Assembly: GCF_027158205.1 (NCBI RefSeq) | Contig: NZ_JAPVLU010000041.1 | Location: 1 to 64,000, forward strand | Reading direction: 5' to 3' | Origin: Streptomyces sp. H39-S7 | GTDB taxonomy: Bacteria; Actinomycetota; Actinomycetes; Streptomycetales; Streptomycetaceae | Length of the DNA: 64,000 nt | In this document: piece by piece, positions 1 to 8,397 of the stretch | How the letters are laid out: the number at the start of each line of letters is the position of its first letter | How positions within the stretch are numbered: the stretch's first letter is position 1 | Notes under the pieces: generated by a model | What the model saw: the letters and a program-made list of their open reading frames with translations, nothing else | Databases searched by the model: none | What the model was told of the DNA's origin: nothing | Position numbers and translations under genes: made by a program

Positions 1-85
1 AACGCTTCACGATCGACCCCACCCAGGCATAACAGCGGCAACCCGCCGCTTCACCCACCCCAACACCCCAACCAGCAGCGGGTTC

Positions 86-457
86 GTGCTCAGACAGCTC
101 TCAGAATCTGCGAACCCGCTGCTTTCCACCTTTCCGTTCCGTCTTGCCCCCGATGGTCTGGCGACCCGCCGGCAGTTACGGGCCGATGGGCTGCGGCCGG
201 GCGGGCAGGACATCGCCGCACAGGTGATGTGGCACTCCCGCCGCTACGGCCGTCGCATCCGTGTCGCGTACCTGTATCGGATCGAGCGGGCCGTGCCGGT
301 CCGGCCGATGACCCCGGCCAAGTGGGCGTCCCTCGCCCTTGCGAACGCAGCCCGGCGCGTGTGTCCGCAGTGCCACAAGGACGCCGGATACGTCATCGCG
401 TCCTCGCTCGGCATGTGCGTGACCTGCGCCTACCCCGAAGAACAGCGCGTTGCCTGA
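86..457 (+). CDS. RRQRL-motif zinc-binding AICE protein
   Basis: Small basic protein of 123 residues starting with GTG. It contains TRRQLRADGLRPGGQD near residue 27, a variant of the RRQRL motif found in small proteins encoded just upstream of the FtsK-like gene in many Streptomyces AICEs. The C-terminal third has four cysteines in two CxxC pairs (CPQC and CVTC), consistent with a zinc ribbon. The stop lies 28 bp before the GTG of the translocase gene, so the two probably share a transcript. The exact function is unknown. The start is uncertain because no good ribosome-binding site precedes the GTG and no other start codon lies before the motif. Confidence 0.7.
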   Translation: MLRQLSESANPLLSTFPFRLAPDGLATRRQLRADGLRPGGQDIAAQVMWHSRRYGRRIRVAYLYRIERAVPVRPMTPAKWASLALANAARRVCPQCHKDAGYVIASSLGMCVTCAYPEEQRVA

Positions 458-485
458 ACCTCCCCACCCAAGGAGCAGACCCACC

Positions 486-2726
486 GTGTCTGAAAACCCG
501 CTGATCAACCACACCAACGACGACGACTCGGACAGCCGCGACACCGATGCGGCCGACCGTAACGAAGGTTCGGTGCTGCCGTTCCTGTCCAAGCGCGGCA
601 AGACCGTCCCGGACGTGGCGCCCGATGAGCCCGCGACCGGTGAGCAGGAGATCGACCTCCCCGACGAGGACCCCGAGGCCGAGGGTCTGATCGAGGGCGA
701 GGCCGTCGACCGGCCGCAGGTGAAGTATCCGACCGCGCTCGCGGAGACGATGAAGGCCAAGGACAAGGCCCGTCACAGCGTCATCCCGGCGTGGCTGAAG
801 TCGCCGGAGCAGCGCAAGCAGGTCGCCCGGTGGGCGGTGCGCCACTATGCGGCGGTGACCGGCTTTCACGCGGTGCGGATCCCGCTGTACTGGGCCAAGC
901 TGACCGCCTACGCCCCGTACGGGCTGGCCCGCTGGGCGGGAGCGGCCGGCCGATGGGTCTCCGACGCGGAATCCCGCCCCGTCCGTCTCGCGGCGGTGCG
1001 CGCTGAGGACGCGGCCGAGTACCTGCGCCTGGCCCGCATCCGGGACGGACGGGTGAAACTGCGCGGCATCCTCGCCTCGCTGGCGAGCCTGGTCGGTCTG
1101 GGCGCGACGCTGGCGATGTGGGTGCTCGCGCCCACGTGGATGCTCGCACTGGCGGCGGTCATCGTGACCACGACGTTCGGTTGGGCGGGCATTCCCGCCG
1201 ACCGGCCGCTGATCGAGTCCGCCCGGGTCAAGTTCCGCAACCGCAAGCTGACCAGCGACATCGTCTCGCGGGCGTTCATCGCGGCCGGGCTCACCAAGCC
1301 CGATCAGGGCGTGGCGTTCCCCCGCCCGATCGTGCCCGATGGCGACGGCTACCGCGTGACCGTCGACCTCCCATACGGCAAGACGTTCGCGCACGCGCTC
1401 AAGGCCCATGAGTCGCTGGCTTCGGGTATCGACGTGGCGCCTACGCAGGTGTTCTTGGACAAGGACGTGACGAGCGCGCGGCGGGTGTCGATGTGGGTCG
1501 CGAACCAAGACCCGCTGGCCGTTCCTGCCGGTCCCTCTCCGCTCATCACGGCGGAACGGGTGGACTTTTGGAAGCCGTTCCCGTGGGGCCGCGATGAGCG
1601 CGGCAACGAGGTGGCGGTCACGATGCTGTGGCTCTCGCTCCTGGTCGGGGCGGTGCCCCGGCAGGGCAAGACGTTCTCCGCACGGACCATCGCGCTGGCG
1701 GCGGCGCTGGATCCGTACGTGCGCCTGATCGTGTTCGACGGGAAGGCGTCGCCGGACTGGCGCAACTTCGCGAAGGTCGCGCACCGCATCGGGTTCGGGA
1801 TCGTGCCGAAGAACGGCATCGACCCCGTGCTGCACCTGATCAACGCGCTCACCGAGCTGAAGGCCGATGTGGAGGACCGCTACCACCGGCTGTCCGAGCT
1901 GCCGTTGCACCTGTGCCCGGAGGGCAAGCTCACCCCGGAGCTGTCGCGGAACAAGGCCATGAACATGCCGCTCACGATGGTCGTCATCGACGAGGTGCAG
2001 GAGTACCTGCAGCACCCCGAGCACGGCAAGACCATCCTTGACCTGCTGGTCTACCTCGCCCGCGTCGCCCCGGCGGTCGGTGTGTCCGTCATGAACTCCA
2101 CGCAGAAGCCGGACGACAAGGCGTGCCCGTCGGTCCTGCGCGACCAGCACCAGGCCCGCTTCGCGCTGATGGTCGGCTCCTGGCAGGTCTCGGACGTCAT
2201 CCTGGGCGCGGGCTCCTACACCGAGGGGCTGGACGCGTCGCGGCTGCTGCGCTCCCACAAGGGCGTTGGGCTGCTCAAGGGCATGTCCGACGAGTCGGGG
2301 ATCGTGCGCACCTACCTCGCCAACGGCCGCGACGCGGAGAGCATCCTCACCCGCGCCGCAGCCCTGCGCGAGGCCGAAGGCACCCTGTCCGGCGACGCGA
2401 TCGGTCAGAGCGCCGGCAACGACGCGGCGGCGGACACGCTGCTGGACGACATCGCCGCCGTGCTGCCCCGCTCGCAGGCCAAGGAGTGGTCCGAGATCGT
2501 GGTCGACGCGCTCGCGAACCTGAACCCCGAGCGGTACGGCATGTGGGCCGCGCTGGAAGGCCGCGCGAAGGCGGACCAGCTCAACAACGCGCTCAAGCCG
2601 TACGGCATCGGCACCGAGCAGATCGGCCGCCGCATCGACGGCAAGCCCGTCACCCGGCGCGGCATCGTCCGCGAACACATCACCGCCGCCATCACCGAGC
2701 GCAACCGCAAACGCCCCGCCGCATAG
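486..2726 (+). CDS. FtsK/SpoIIIE-type conjugative DNA translocase (TraB-like)
   Basis: 746-residue ATPase that by family knowledge hexamerises at the membrane and pumps double-stranded DNA between hyphae. The N-terminal 80 residues are acidic and disordered-looking, two hydrophobic segments lie around residues 193-235, Walker A is GAVPRQGKT at 388-396, and Walker B ends in VVIDE at about 499-503. The basic C-terminus (residues about 650-746) resembles the winged-helix end of TraB proteins that reads the clt repeats. GTG at 486 is preferred over an upstream TTG because AAGGAG lies 10 bp upstream of it. A repeat cluster follows the stop directly, as clt does in other Streptomyces plasmids. Confidence 0.9.
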   Translation: MSENPLINHTNDDDSDSRDTDAADRNEGSVLPFLSKRGKTVPDVAPDEPATGEQEIDLPDEDPEAEGLIEGEAVDRPQVKYPTALAETMKAKDKARHSVIPAWLKSPEQRKQVARWAVRHYAAVTGFHAVRIPLYWAKLTAYAPYGLARWAGAAGRWVSDAESRPVRLAAVRAEDAAEYLRLARIRDGRVKLRGILASLASLVGLGATLAMWVLAPTWMLALAAVIVTTTFGWAGIPADRPLIESARVKFRNRKLTSDIVSRAFIAAGLTKPDQGVAFPRPIVPDGDGYRVTVDLPYGKTFAHALKAHESLASGIDVAPTQVFLDKDVTSARRVSMWVANQDPLAVPAGPSPLITAERVDFWKPFPWGRDERGNEVAVTMLWLSLLVGAVPRQGKTFSARTIALAAALDPYVRLIVFDGKASPDWRNFAKVAHRIGFGIVPKNGIDPVLHLINALTELKADVEDRYHRLSELPLHLCPEGKLTPELSRNKAMNMPLTMVVIDEVQEYLQHPEHGKTILDLLVYLARVAPAVGVSVMNSTQKPDDKACPSVLRDQHQARFALMVGSWQVSDVILGAGSYTEGLDASRLLRSHKGVGLLKGMSDESGIVRTYLANGRDAESILTRAAALREAEGTLSGDAIGQSAGNDAAADTLLDDIAAVLPRSQAKEWSEIVVDALANLNPERYGMWAALEGRAKADQLNNALKPYGIGTEQIGRRIDGKPVTRRGIVREHITAAITERNRKRPAA

Positions 2727-2734
2727 GTCCCCAG

Positions 2735-2826
2735 GGTCGCTAGCGCTAGCACCACACGTCGCTAGCGCTAGCGACCTCGCTAGCGACCCAAACAACACCT
2801 GATCAGGTCGCTAGCGGCTAGCGACC
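2735..2826. repeat. GCTAGC repeat cluster, candidate clt transfer locus
   Basis: Immediately after the translocase stop, GTCGCTAGCG and its palindromic extensions recur at 2735-2750, 2758-2776, 2777-2788 and 2806-2826; several copies form near-perfect palindromes ending in GCGACC. A further palindrome, ACCTGATCAGGT, lies at 2797-2808. Known TraB proteins of Streptomyces plasmids bind short repeated sequences (TRS) in a clt locus beside traB. Position and structure fit that role; binding is inferred. Confidence 0.55.
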
Positions 2827-2866
2827 GACCTGCGCAAACCCCAGAATCCGGCCCTGGAGGCCCATC

Positions 2867-3163
2867 GTGCCCCTGCCCGCGCTCGCTAGCTTCCTCCTCC
2901 TGCTGTTCACGCTCTGCTACGCCGGACTGTGCGCCGCGCAGCCGTTCGCGGCTTGCCGCAAGTGCCGGGGCTTCGGCTTCGCAACCAAGACCGACCGCAA
3001 GGGCCGGGCCAAGCGCGGCAAGGACTGCCGCCGCTGCAAGGCCACCGGCGCCCGCATACGACGCGGCCGGCACCTGTGGGACCTGTGGCGCCGCACCCAC
3101 GAGCGCGGCACCCGACCCACCCCGACCGCCGGCACCCGAACGGAGTCCCGCCCGTGGCTGTGA
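2867..3163 (+). CDS. Small membrane protein with zinc-ribbon-like cysteines
   Basis: 98 residues, GTG start with GGAGG about 9 bp upstream. Residues 4-24 form a hydrophobic segment (signal anchor). It is followed by CRKC, a run of Lys/Arg residues and CRRC, which together could hold one zinc ion, then a basic tail. It sits in the transfer region between the translocase/clt and further membrane proteins, so a role as a spread or transfer accessory protein is likely but not shown. Its last 10 bp overlap the next gene, indicating translational coupling. No specific family was recognised. Confidence 0.6.
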   Translation: MPLPALASFLLLLFTLCYAGLCAAQPFAACRKCRGFGFATKTDRKGRAKRGKDCRRCKATGARIRRGRHLWDLWRRTHERGTRPTPTAGTRTESRPWL

Positions 3164-3348
3164 CCGTCTCCCTCGTCCTGCTGTTCGGCGCCCTGCTCGC
3201 CTTCCTGCTCAAGGTCGGCTCCATCAAGGCAGGCGTCTGCTTCGTCGCCGTGATGTTCGGCTTCCTGCTCGCTTCTACCGGCGCGGCAGGCCCCATCAAC
3301 CACGCCATCACCGGAGCCGCCCACACCATCGGCGACATGCGCCCCTGA
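3154..3348 (+). CDS. Small membrane protein of the AICE transfer region
   Basis: 64 residues with two hydrophobic helices (about residues 4-20 and 25-43) and a short polar tail. GTG start, with CGGAG about 9 bp upstream, lying inside the end of the preceding gene. Size, topology and place resemble the Spd-type small membrane proteins that affect plasmid spreading in Streptomyces mycelium. This is assigned by context, since such proteins share little sequence. Confidence 0.55.
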   Translation: MAVTVSLVLLFGALLAFLLKVGSIKAGVCFVAVMFGFLLASTGAAGPINHAITGAAHTIGDMRP

Positions 3349-3368
3349 CCACCGGAACGGAGAACCCC

Positions 3369-3995
3369 GTGTACGAGACCACCGCACCCCCGCCCACCTT
3401 GCGTCACCAGCTCATCGCGGCCCTGCCCAAAGTGGCACCGGTCCTGGCCACCTCCACCGTGCTGATCCTGGCGCGCATCTGGAACGCCAACGGCGCAGAA
3501 CACTCCGTCGGCGACGCGTGGCTCATCGGCGTCCTGGCCACCGGAGCCGCGATGGCCGGGGGCGCGTCGGCAACCGGCCGCAACGCTGACGGCACCGTGA
3601 CCGGGATGGCGTTCACCGCCGCCGGCACCCTCGCCTTTGCCGGGGTCGCCGCCTACGCGGACGACCTGCCGCTCCCGCTCCTGCTGTGGGCGATCGCCAC
3701 CGTCCTCGCCTACACGCTGGCCGCCCGCTACTGGCGCACCGACCGCCGCGAAACCCTCGCCTACGACCGGCGCACCATCGAACGCCACGAGGACCACCGG
3801 CACGTCGAAACCGTGGAAGTCATCCGGGCCCGCGCCCAGGTCAATAGCGCACAAGCCGGGGGCACCTACGCCACCGCGCTCGCCGCAGCCCTCACCGCCC
3901 GCGCAGCCCTGCCGGGCTTTGACCCCGCCGCCCTGGCCACGTCCGGACTGCCCGAACTGACCGCCGCCGACACCGACCCTGACAGGACCTGGTGA
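3369..3995 (+). CDS. SpdB-like membrane protein
   Basis: 208 residues, GTG start with CGGAG about 10 bp upstream. Four hydrophobic segments lie in residues 20-120 (for example the stretches around VLATSTVLILA and LLLWAIATVLAYTLAA), followed by a charged Glu/Arg/His-rich cytoplasmic tail. This layout is typical of SpdB-type spread proteins encoded next to traB; the family itself is inferred from topology and context. The end overlaps the next gene by 4 bp (GTGA), so the two are translationally coupled. Confidence 0.55.
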   Translation: MYETTAPPPTLRHQLIAALPKVAPVLATSTVLILARIWNANGAEHSVGDAWLIGVLATGAAMAGGASATGRNADGTVTGMAFTAAGTLAFAGVAAYADDLPLPLLLWAIATVLAYTLAARYWRTDRRETLAYDRRTIERHEDHRHVETVEVIRARAQVNSAQAGGTYATALAAALTARAALPGFDPAALATSGLPELTAADTDPDRTW

Positions 3996-4336
3996 CCGTG
4001 CCCATACCCGCCGCGTACACCGACGCCCCGCCGATAATCCGCGAAATCAACCTCGTCCTGCACCTCGTCGCCGCGCTCCGGGTCTCATCGACCCCGGAGC
4101 GGGTGCGGGAGCTGCAGCTCCGCAAGGCCGCGCTGCTGGACCGCATCGCCCTCAAGACCCCGGACGACACCGACGCGGCCGACGTCGCCGGAGACGCAGC
4201 CATAGAGCTGATGCGCCAGGACCACGGACCGGCGGAGCCGACCGGCGGACTGACGACGACCCTGCTCGGGATCGCGGCCCGCCACTACGTCCGTGACCAG
4301 TACGCCGCGTACTCCAACGGCCTGCCCACCACCTGA
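3992..4336 (+). CDS. Hypothetical AICE protein
   Basis: 114 residues, GTG start overlapping the previous stop. No transmembrane segment or catalytic motif is visible. The middle (residues 20-50) is predicted helical with many Leu/Arg, and the C-terminus ends in a Tyr-rich stretch. Codon use is strongly GC-ended like its neighbours, so it is very probably a real gene. Small soluble proteins of this size are common between the spread genes and the replication genes of AICEs. I do not recognise the family. Confidence 0.55.
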   Translation: MTVPIPAAYTDAPPIIREINLVLHLVAALRVSSTPERVRELQLRKAALLDRIALKTPDDTDAADVAGDAAIELMRQDHGPAEPTGGLTTTLLGIAARHYVRDQYAAYSNGLPTT

Positions 4337-4420
4337 CTGTGCCCGGGGCGGACGCCTCTCGCCAAAGAAATCGTCCGCCCCGGCTCTTCCCCCCGTTCCA
4401 AGGAACAGGAGACCTCCAGC

Positions 4421-5107
4421 ATGACCCACCACGCGTTCCTTCGGCGATCCCGCCGACCCCGCTTGCTGGACGCCTACGGGTGCCAGGGCGGCGCCGGCAA
4501 GGGCTATGACGACGCCGGGTTCGACGTCACCGGTCTCGACCTGCACCCGCAGCCCCGCTACCCCTTCACCTGCATCCAGGGCGACGCGGTCGCCTTCATC
4601 CGCGAGCACGGGGCGGAGTTCGACGCGATCCACGCGTCTCCGCCGTGCCAGCACGACAGCGACTGCCAGCGCCTCCAGGGACGCGACCACCCCGACCTAA
4701 TCGCCCCCACCCGCGCCGCCCTGGAGTCCACGGGGCGGCCGTGGGTGATGGAGAACGTCAAGGGCGCTCTGCCCAAGCTCCGCGAGCCGGTGATGCTGTG
4801 CGGGGCGATGTTCGGGCTGCAGACCTACCGGCACCGGTACTTCGAAACCGGCGGCGGCTTCACTCTCACCGCACCCTCCCACCCGGCCCACGCCGCGCCG
4901 CAGGCCAAGATGGGACGCCCCGTCCCGGCAGGCTGGTACGGGCAGTTCGTCGGGAACTTCTCCGGCGTCGACCTGGCCCGCCGCGTCATGGGCGTGCCGT
5001 GGATGAACCGCGACGGCATCCGCGAATGCATCCCACCCGCCTACAGCGCGTGGATCGGCGCCCAGCTCCTGACCAGCATCACGTTGTCGCTGGAGGTGGC
5101 GGCATGA
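4421..5107 (+). CDS. DNA cytosine-5 methyltransferase-like protein
   Basis: 228 residues with C5-cytosine methyltransferase landmarks: motif I region LLDAYGCQGGAGKGY (15-29), the nucleophile motif SPPCQ with Cys76, and motif VI ENV at 111-113. It is far shorter than a typical M.HhaI-type enzyme (about 330 residues or more) and shows little space for a target-recognition domain, so it may be a phage/plasmid-type minimal enzyme. No restriction endonuclease is adjacent, which suggests an anti-restriction or regulatory role. It overlaps the Prim-Pol gene by 4 bp (ATGA). Confidence 0.75.
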   Translation: MTHHAFLRRSRRPRLLDAYGCQGGAGKGYDDAGFDVTGLDLHPQPRYPFTCIQGDAVAFIREHGAEFDAIHASPPCQHDSDCQRLQGRDHPDLIAPTRAALESTGRPWVMENVKGALPKLREPVMLCGAMFGLQTYRHRYFETGGGFTLTAPSHPAHAAPQAKMGRPVPAGWYGQFVGNFSGVDLARRVMGVPWMNRDGIRECIPPAYSAWIGAQLLTSITLSLEVAA

Positions 5108-5964
5108 ACGAGCTGGTGACCACCGCCCTGGAGCTGGCTGCGGCCGGGGTGCCGGTTCTGCCGTTGAGGGCAGGCAAGGTGCCGTTCGGGAACTGCCGTA
5201 TCTGCTCTGATAGCGCCTGCGGAGGACGGCCCAACATGAAGGTTCCCGGCCCCTGCCGGTGCCCGGATGTCTGTCACGCGTGGGCTGCCGCCACCACCAA
5301 CCCTCACGTCATCGCGTCTGCGGCATGGGCCAGGGCATGGCGTCGCGCCGTGGCCGTCGCCTATCACCCGGGAGGGGCCGGCCTCACCGTTGTCGACCTG
5401 GACAACGTGCAGGCCGTCACGTGGGCGCGGGAAACCCTGCCCGCTACGCGCACAGTGCCGACAACGCGCGGAGAGCACTGGATCTACCTGGGCGCCCTGC
5501 GGTCTGCGAACGCGGTCCGGACCGGCGTCGACATCAAATCCCTCATGTCCTACGCACGCTGGCGCGGCCCCGGGCATGGCCTCATGGTCGCTCTGCCGAC
5601 CTCCGTCCGCGCGCTGGTCGCGACAGAAGAGACCACCCCCGCCCCGGGGCCGGTGGTCTCTTCTGACCGCGAACGGGCCGACTGGAACGGGGCGGTAGCG
5701 GCCGGATGCCGCCACACCGAGAAGTACGTGCGCACCGGCTTGGATCGCGGCCTGGCCCTGATCCGTAGCCGCACCGAATCCGGCGCCGCGTCGCAGACGT
5801 TCGGCGTGGCCCGGTTCCTGGCAGCCCAGCACACGCAGTGTCCGGGTCCGTGCGGCATGGACGTACTTGAGCGCCAGATCGTTGCCGCAGCCGTCGCCGT
5901 AGGCGTCCCCGAGAAATACGCCCGACGCGCTGTCGCGAACGGTTACGCGGGGAGGGCGGCATGA
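5104..5964 (+). CDS. Bifunctional DNA primase/polymerase (Prim-Pol)
   Basis: 286 residues resembling the archaeo-eukaryotic-type Prim-Pol domain found in AICE and phage replication modules. The N-terminus reads ALELAAAGVPVLPL, typical of this family, and the acidic pair sits in VVDLDN (Asp98, Asp100). Cysteine pairs around residues 31-57 probably bind zinc. It would prime replication of the excised circle together with the Rep-like protein two genes downstream. It overlaps both neighbours by ATGA, giving a coupled run from 4421 to 7879. Confidence 0.8.
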   Translation: MNELVTTALELAAAGVPVLPLRAGKVPFGNCRICSDSACGGRPNMKVPGPCRCPDVCHAWAAATTNPHVIASAAWARAWRRAVAVAYHPGGAGLTVVDLDNVQAVTWARETLPATRTVPTTRGEHWIYLGALRSANAVRTGVDIKSLMSYARWRGPGHGLMVALPTSVRALVATEETTPAPGPVVSSDRERADWNGAVAAGCRHTEKYVRTGLDRGLALIRSRTESGAASQTFGVARFLAAQHTQCPGPCGMDVLERQIVAAAVAVGVPEKYARRAVANGYAGRAA

Positions 5965-6338
5965 ACGCTCATGGTGAATCCGCAGCACCCATCGGACGAC
6001 AGCTCGCCCTGATCGGACCTTCCGACGCGTCTCCGACCAAGGAGGCCACCGGGCGGGCGGTCGTTGCTCGAAAGACGCCGGCCGGAGGCCGTCCTTCCAT
6101 GCCTGTCCGCTCGGAGCCGCAGACGCAGCCGGTCGGACCCGCATGGGTGATCGCGTGGATTCACATCGTGGCGCCGGACTACTACACGGAGCAGGTCTCC
6201 GCACATGTGTGGTGCACCTGCGGATTCGAGCGCCGTGCCCGAGGCCGCCGCAGTGTCCTGCTGGTGGTTCAGCAGCACATCGCGCACCGCACCCAATGCC
6301 CGCTCCGCAACGCTGCCGAAGGGAGGCAGGCCGCATGA
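5961..6338 (+). CDS. Hypothetical AICE protein
   Basis: 125 residues, ATG start overlapping the Prim-Pol stop by 4 bp. The first 55 residues look unstructured; the rest contains WIHIVAPDYY, then two cysteines (CTC) and a basic stretch RRARGRRS, followed by a further Cys near the end, so a small zinc-dependent nucleic-acid-binding fold is possible. It is placed between the Prim-Pol and Rep-like genes in a coupled transcript and so probably belongs to the replication module. No named family recognised. Confidence 0.55.
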   Translation: MNAHGESAAPIGRQLALIGPSDASPTKEATGRAVVARKTPAGGRPSMPVRSEPQTQPVGPAWVIAWIHIVAPDYYTEQVSAHVWCTCGFERRARGRRSVLLVVQQHIAHRTQCPLRNAAEGRQAA

Positions 6339-7879
6339 GCACCCCCAGCGAATCCCTGCCCGACCTGTGGGACGCGCCCTTGTCCGACCCGGACGAACCC
6401 GCACCGCAGGTCTGGGACAACCCCGTACCCCTCACCGGCCACCACCAGCTTCGCGCCTTCCCCACCCATGCCCTGCCCGGATGGCTGCGGGAGTTCACCG
6501 AAGCCGTTGCCGAGGAGACCCAAACCCCGATCGACCTCGCCGGATGCATCGCCCTGGCGGTACTGGCCACCGCCGCCGGCGGACGGGCGGTGGTGAACGT
6601 GCGGGGGAACTGGCGAGAGCCCACGAATCTGTTCGTGGTCGTGGCTCTCCCGCCTGCCAACCGCAAGTCCGCCGTATTCGACCTGCTCTCCGACCCGCTG
6701 TACGAAGCGGAGAAGCAGCTCCAGGCCGCGACGAAACCGCTCATCGCCGAAGCGCAGTTGACCGTGGATCTCGCGCGGGAAGCGGCCAAGGAAGCGGCCG
6801 TCCTCGCCCGCGGCGACGGGTCGCGCGATGAACTGGTGGCTACCGCCGTGGCGATGGCACAGAGCGCGGACACGCTCAAAGTCCCGGTACTGCCGCAGTT
6901 GCTCGCCGATGACGCGACGGCCGAGACCGTCATTACCCGCATGGCAGAGCAGGAAGGACGCATCTCCGTCATGTCGGCGGAAGGCGAGATCTTCGACATC
7001 ATCGCCGGTCGCTACACGGGCGGCGCCCCCAACATGGGGCCGTTCCTCAAAGGCCACGCGGGGGACCGGCTGCGCGTGGATCGACAGACCCGCCGGGAGT
7101 ACATCGACCACCCCGCACTGACGATGGGCCTGTGCGTCCAGCCGCAAGTACTGGACGACATCGGACGCATTAAGGGCGGCAGGGGGCGCGGCCTGCTGGG
7201 GCGCTTCCTGTACTCCCTGCCGGAATCCCTGGTCGGCCGACGCGTCTCCAACCCCGCACCCATCCCGGCAGATGTCCGGGCGACCTACACCCGCCGCGTC
7301 ATCGCCCTGACGCTCTCCCTGGCGGACTGGACGGATCCGGCGGTACTTCAGCCCACTTCCGACGCGGACGCGGCGCTCCTGGCCTTTCAAGACCTGGTAG
7401 AGCCGAAGTTGGCGGCACGGGGTGGCGCGTTCGGACACATCAGCGACTGGGCGGGAAAGCTGGTCGGAGCCGTCGCCCGCATCGCCGGTCTGCTGCACCT
7501 GGCCGAGCACCCCGACAACGCTCACACCATCCCGATCACCGTCACGACGATGGAGGCCGCGATCGAGGTGGGCCAGTACTTCGCCACGCACGCGCTGGCG
7601 GTGTTCGACCGGATGGGAGCCGATCCCACCGTGGCCAGGGCCCGCACGGTCCTGGACGTGCTGAAGACGGCTGAAGTCGGGGAGATCAGCAAGCGGGATC
7701 TTCTGGTGAAGCTCTCCCGCTCCGAGTTCACCACCGTCGCCGACCTCGAACCCGTCCTCGGTCTGCTGGAGGACCACGGCTGGGTGCGGAGTCTGCCCGT
7801 CGCCCGGACCGGTGGACGTGGCCGGCCGCCCTCCCCGCGCTACCTCGTACACCCGCGAGTGCACGACCCCGCCGCCTGA
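6335..7879 (+). CDS. DUF3987/YfjI-type replication protein
   Basis: 514 residues, ATG start with GGGAGG upstream and overlapping the previous stop. Similar in layout to the DUF3987 (YfjI-like) helicase-related proteins that replace classical Rep proteins in some AICEs. Residues about 105-120 contain LPPANRKSA, a degenerate P-loop with Lys-Ser but without the usual glycines. The C-terminal 100 residues look like a winged helix for DNA binding. It lies just left of a large palindrome (7894-8125) that may be its target. Initiation of element replication is inferred from family and place. Confidence 0.7.
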   Translation: MSTPSESLPDLWDAPLSDPDEPAPQVWDNPVPLTGHHQLRAFPTHALPGWLREFTEAVAEETQTPIDLAGCIALAVLATAAGGRAVVNVRGNWREPTNLFVVVALPPANRKSAVFDLLSDPLYEAEKQLQAATKPLIAEAQLTVDLAREAAKEAAVLARGDGSRDELVATAVAMAQSADTLKVPVLPQLLADDATAETVITRMAEQEGRISVMSAEGEIFDIIAGRYTGGAPNMGPFLKGHAGDRLRVDRQTRREYIDHPALTMGLCVQPQVLDDIGRIKGGRGRGLLGRFLYSLPESLVGRRVSNPAPIPADVRATYTRRVIALTLSLADWTDPAVLQPTSDADAALLAFQDLVEPKLAARGGAFGHISDWAGKLVGAVARIAGLLHLAEHPDNAHTIPITVTTMEAAIEVGQYFATHALAVFDRMGADPTVARARTVLDVLKTAEVGEISKRDLLVKLSRSEFTTVADLEPVLGLLEDHGWVRSLPVARTGGRGRPPSPRYLVHPRVHDPAA

Positions 7880-7893
7880 GCGCCTGAATCCCT

Positions 7894-8125
7894 CCACAGA
7901 AACCACGGAATACACAGAAATACCGCACCTGTGCTCTGACCTGCGACGGACCGCCCGCCCGGCGGCTCCCACAGAAACCCCTGGAAGTCCCACAGAAATA
8001 CCTGCCCTTATTTCTGTGGAACTTCCGACGATTTCTGTGGGAGCTCGCCATGCCGTCTCGCAGCCCCCGTTTCCGCAGGTCAGCCCGCTGAGCCGGTCTT
8101 TCTGTGTATTTCGTGGTTTCTGTGG
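7894..8125. repeat. 232-bp nested palindrome with CCACAGAAA repeats
   Basis: Arms A (7894-7920 and 8099-8125) are 27-bp inverted repeats with one mismatch. Arms C (7966-8000 and 8009-8043) are 35-bp inverted repeats with about five mismatches around an 8-nt centre. A 10-bp pair B (CTGACCTGCG, 7936-7945 and 8074-8083) lies between them. All share nearly the same centre (about 8005-8010). CACAGAAA occurs eight times, four per orientation. The 282-bp interval between rep and xis holds nothing else. It is a candidate replication origin or Rep/Xis control site. Confidence 0.7.
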
Positions 8126-8161
8126 CGCCCCCCGGTACCCAGAGCTGTCCCGAGGAGCCAC

Positions 8162-8386
8162 GTGAACCCCGCCCACGACATCCCGTACGACCCGACCCTC
8201 GTCCTGCTCACGGTCGAGGAAGCCGCCCGGCGCCTCCGCATCGGCCGGACGCTCTGCTACCGCCTCATCCGGAACGGGGAGTTGGAATCCGTCCCGGTCG
8301 GCAGGCTGCGCCGGGTCCCGGCCGAAGCAGTCCCTGAATACGTCGCACGTCTCCGCCGGTCCCACCGCCACATCGCCGCTGCCTGA
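8162..8386 (+). CDS. xis: Excisionase (helix-turn-helix Xis)
   Basis: 74 residues with a MerR-like DNA-binding helix-turn-helix of the excisionase type: LTVEEAARRLRIGRTLCYRL followed by a short wing with VPVGRLRRVPA. GTG start with GAGGAG about 7 bp upstream. In AICEs the small protein encoded just before int directs excision by bending attachment DNA. It stops 11 bp before the integrase start, so the two form the usual xis-int pair. Expression of both probably depends on the palindromic region upstream. Confidence 0.9.
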   Translation: MNPAHDIPYDPTLVLLTVEEAARRLRIGRTLCYRLIRNGELESVPVGRLRRVPAEAVPEYVARLRRSHRHIAAA

Positions 8387-8397
8387 GGAGCTGTGCC

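Noticed and set aside
393..2798. Long minus-strand open frame opposite the translocase gene.
   Set aside because: Arg/Gly/His-rich shadow without motifs, opposite a gene with clear Walker motifs.
7880..8161. CRISPR array suggested by repeated CACAGAAA.
   Set aside because: The repeats are short, in both orientations around one centre, with no regular spacers.
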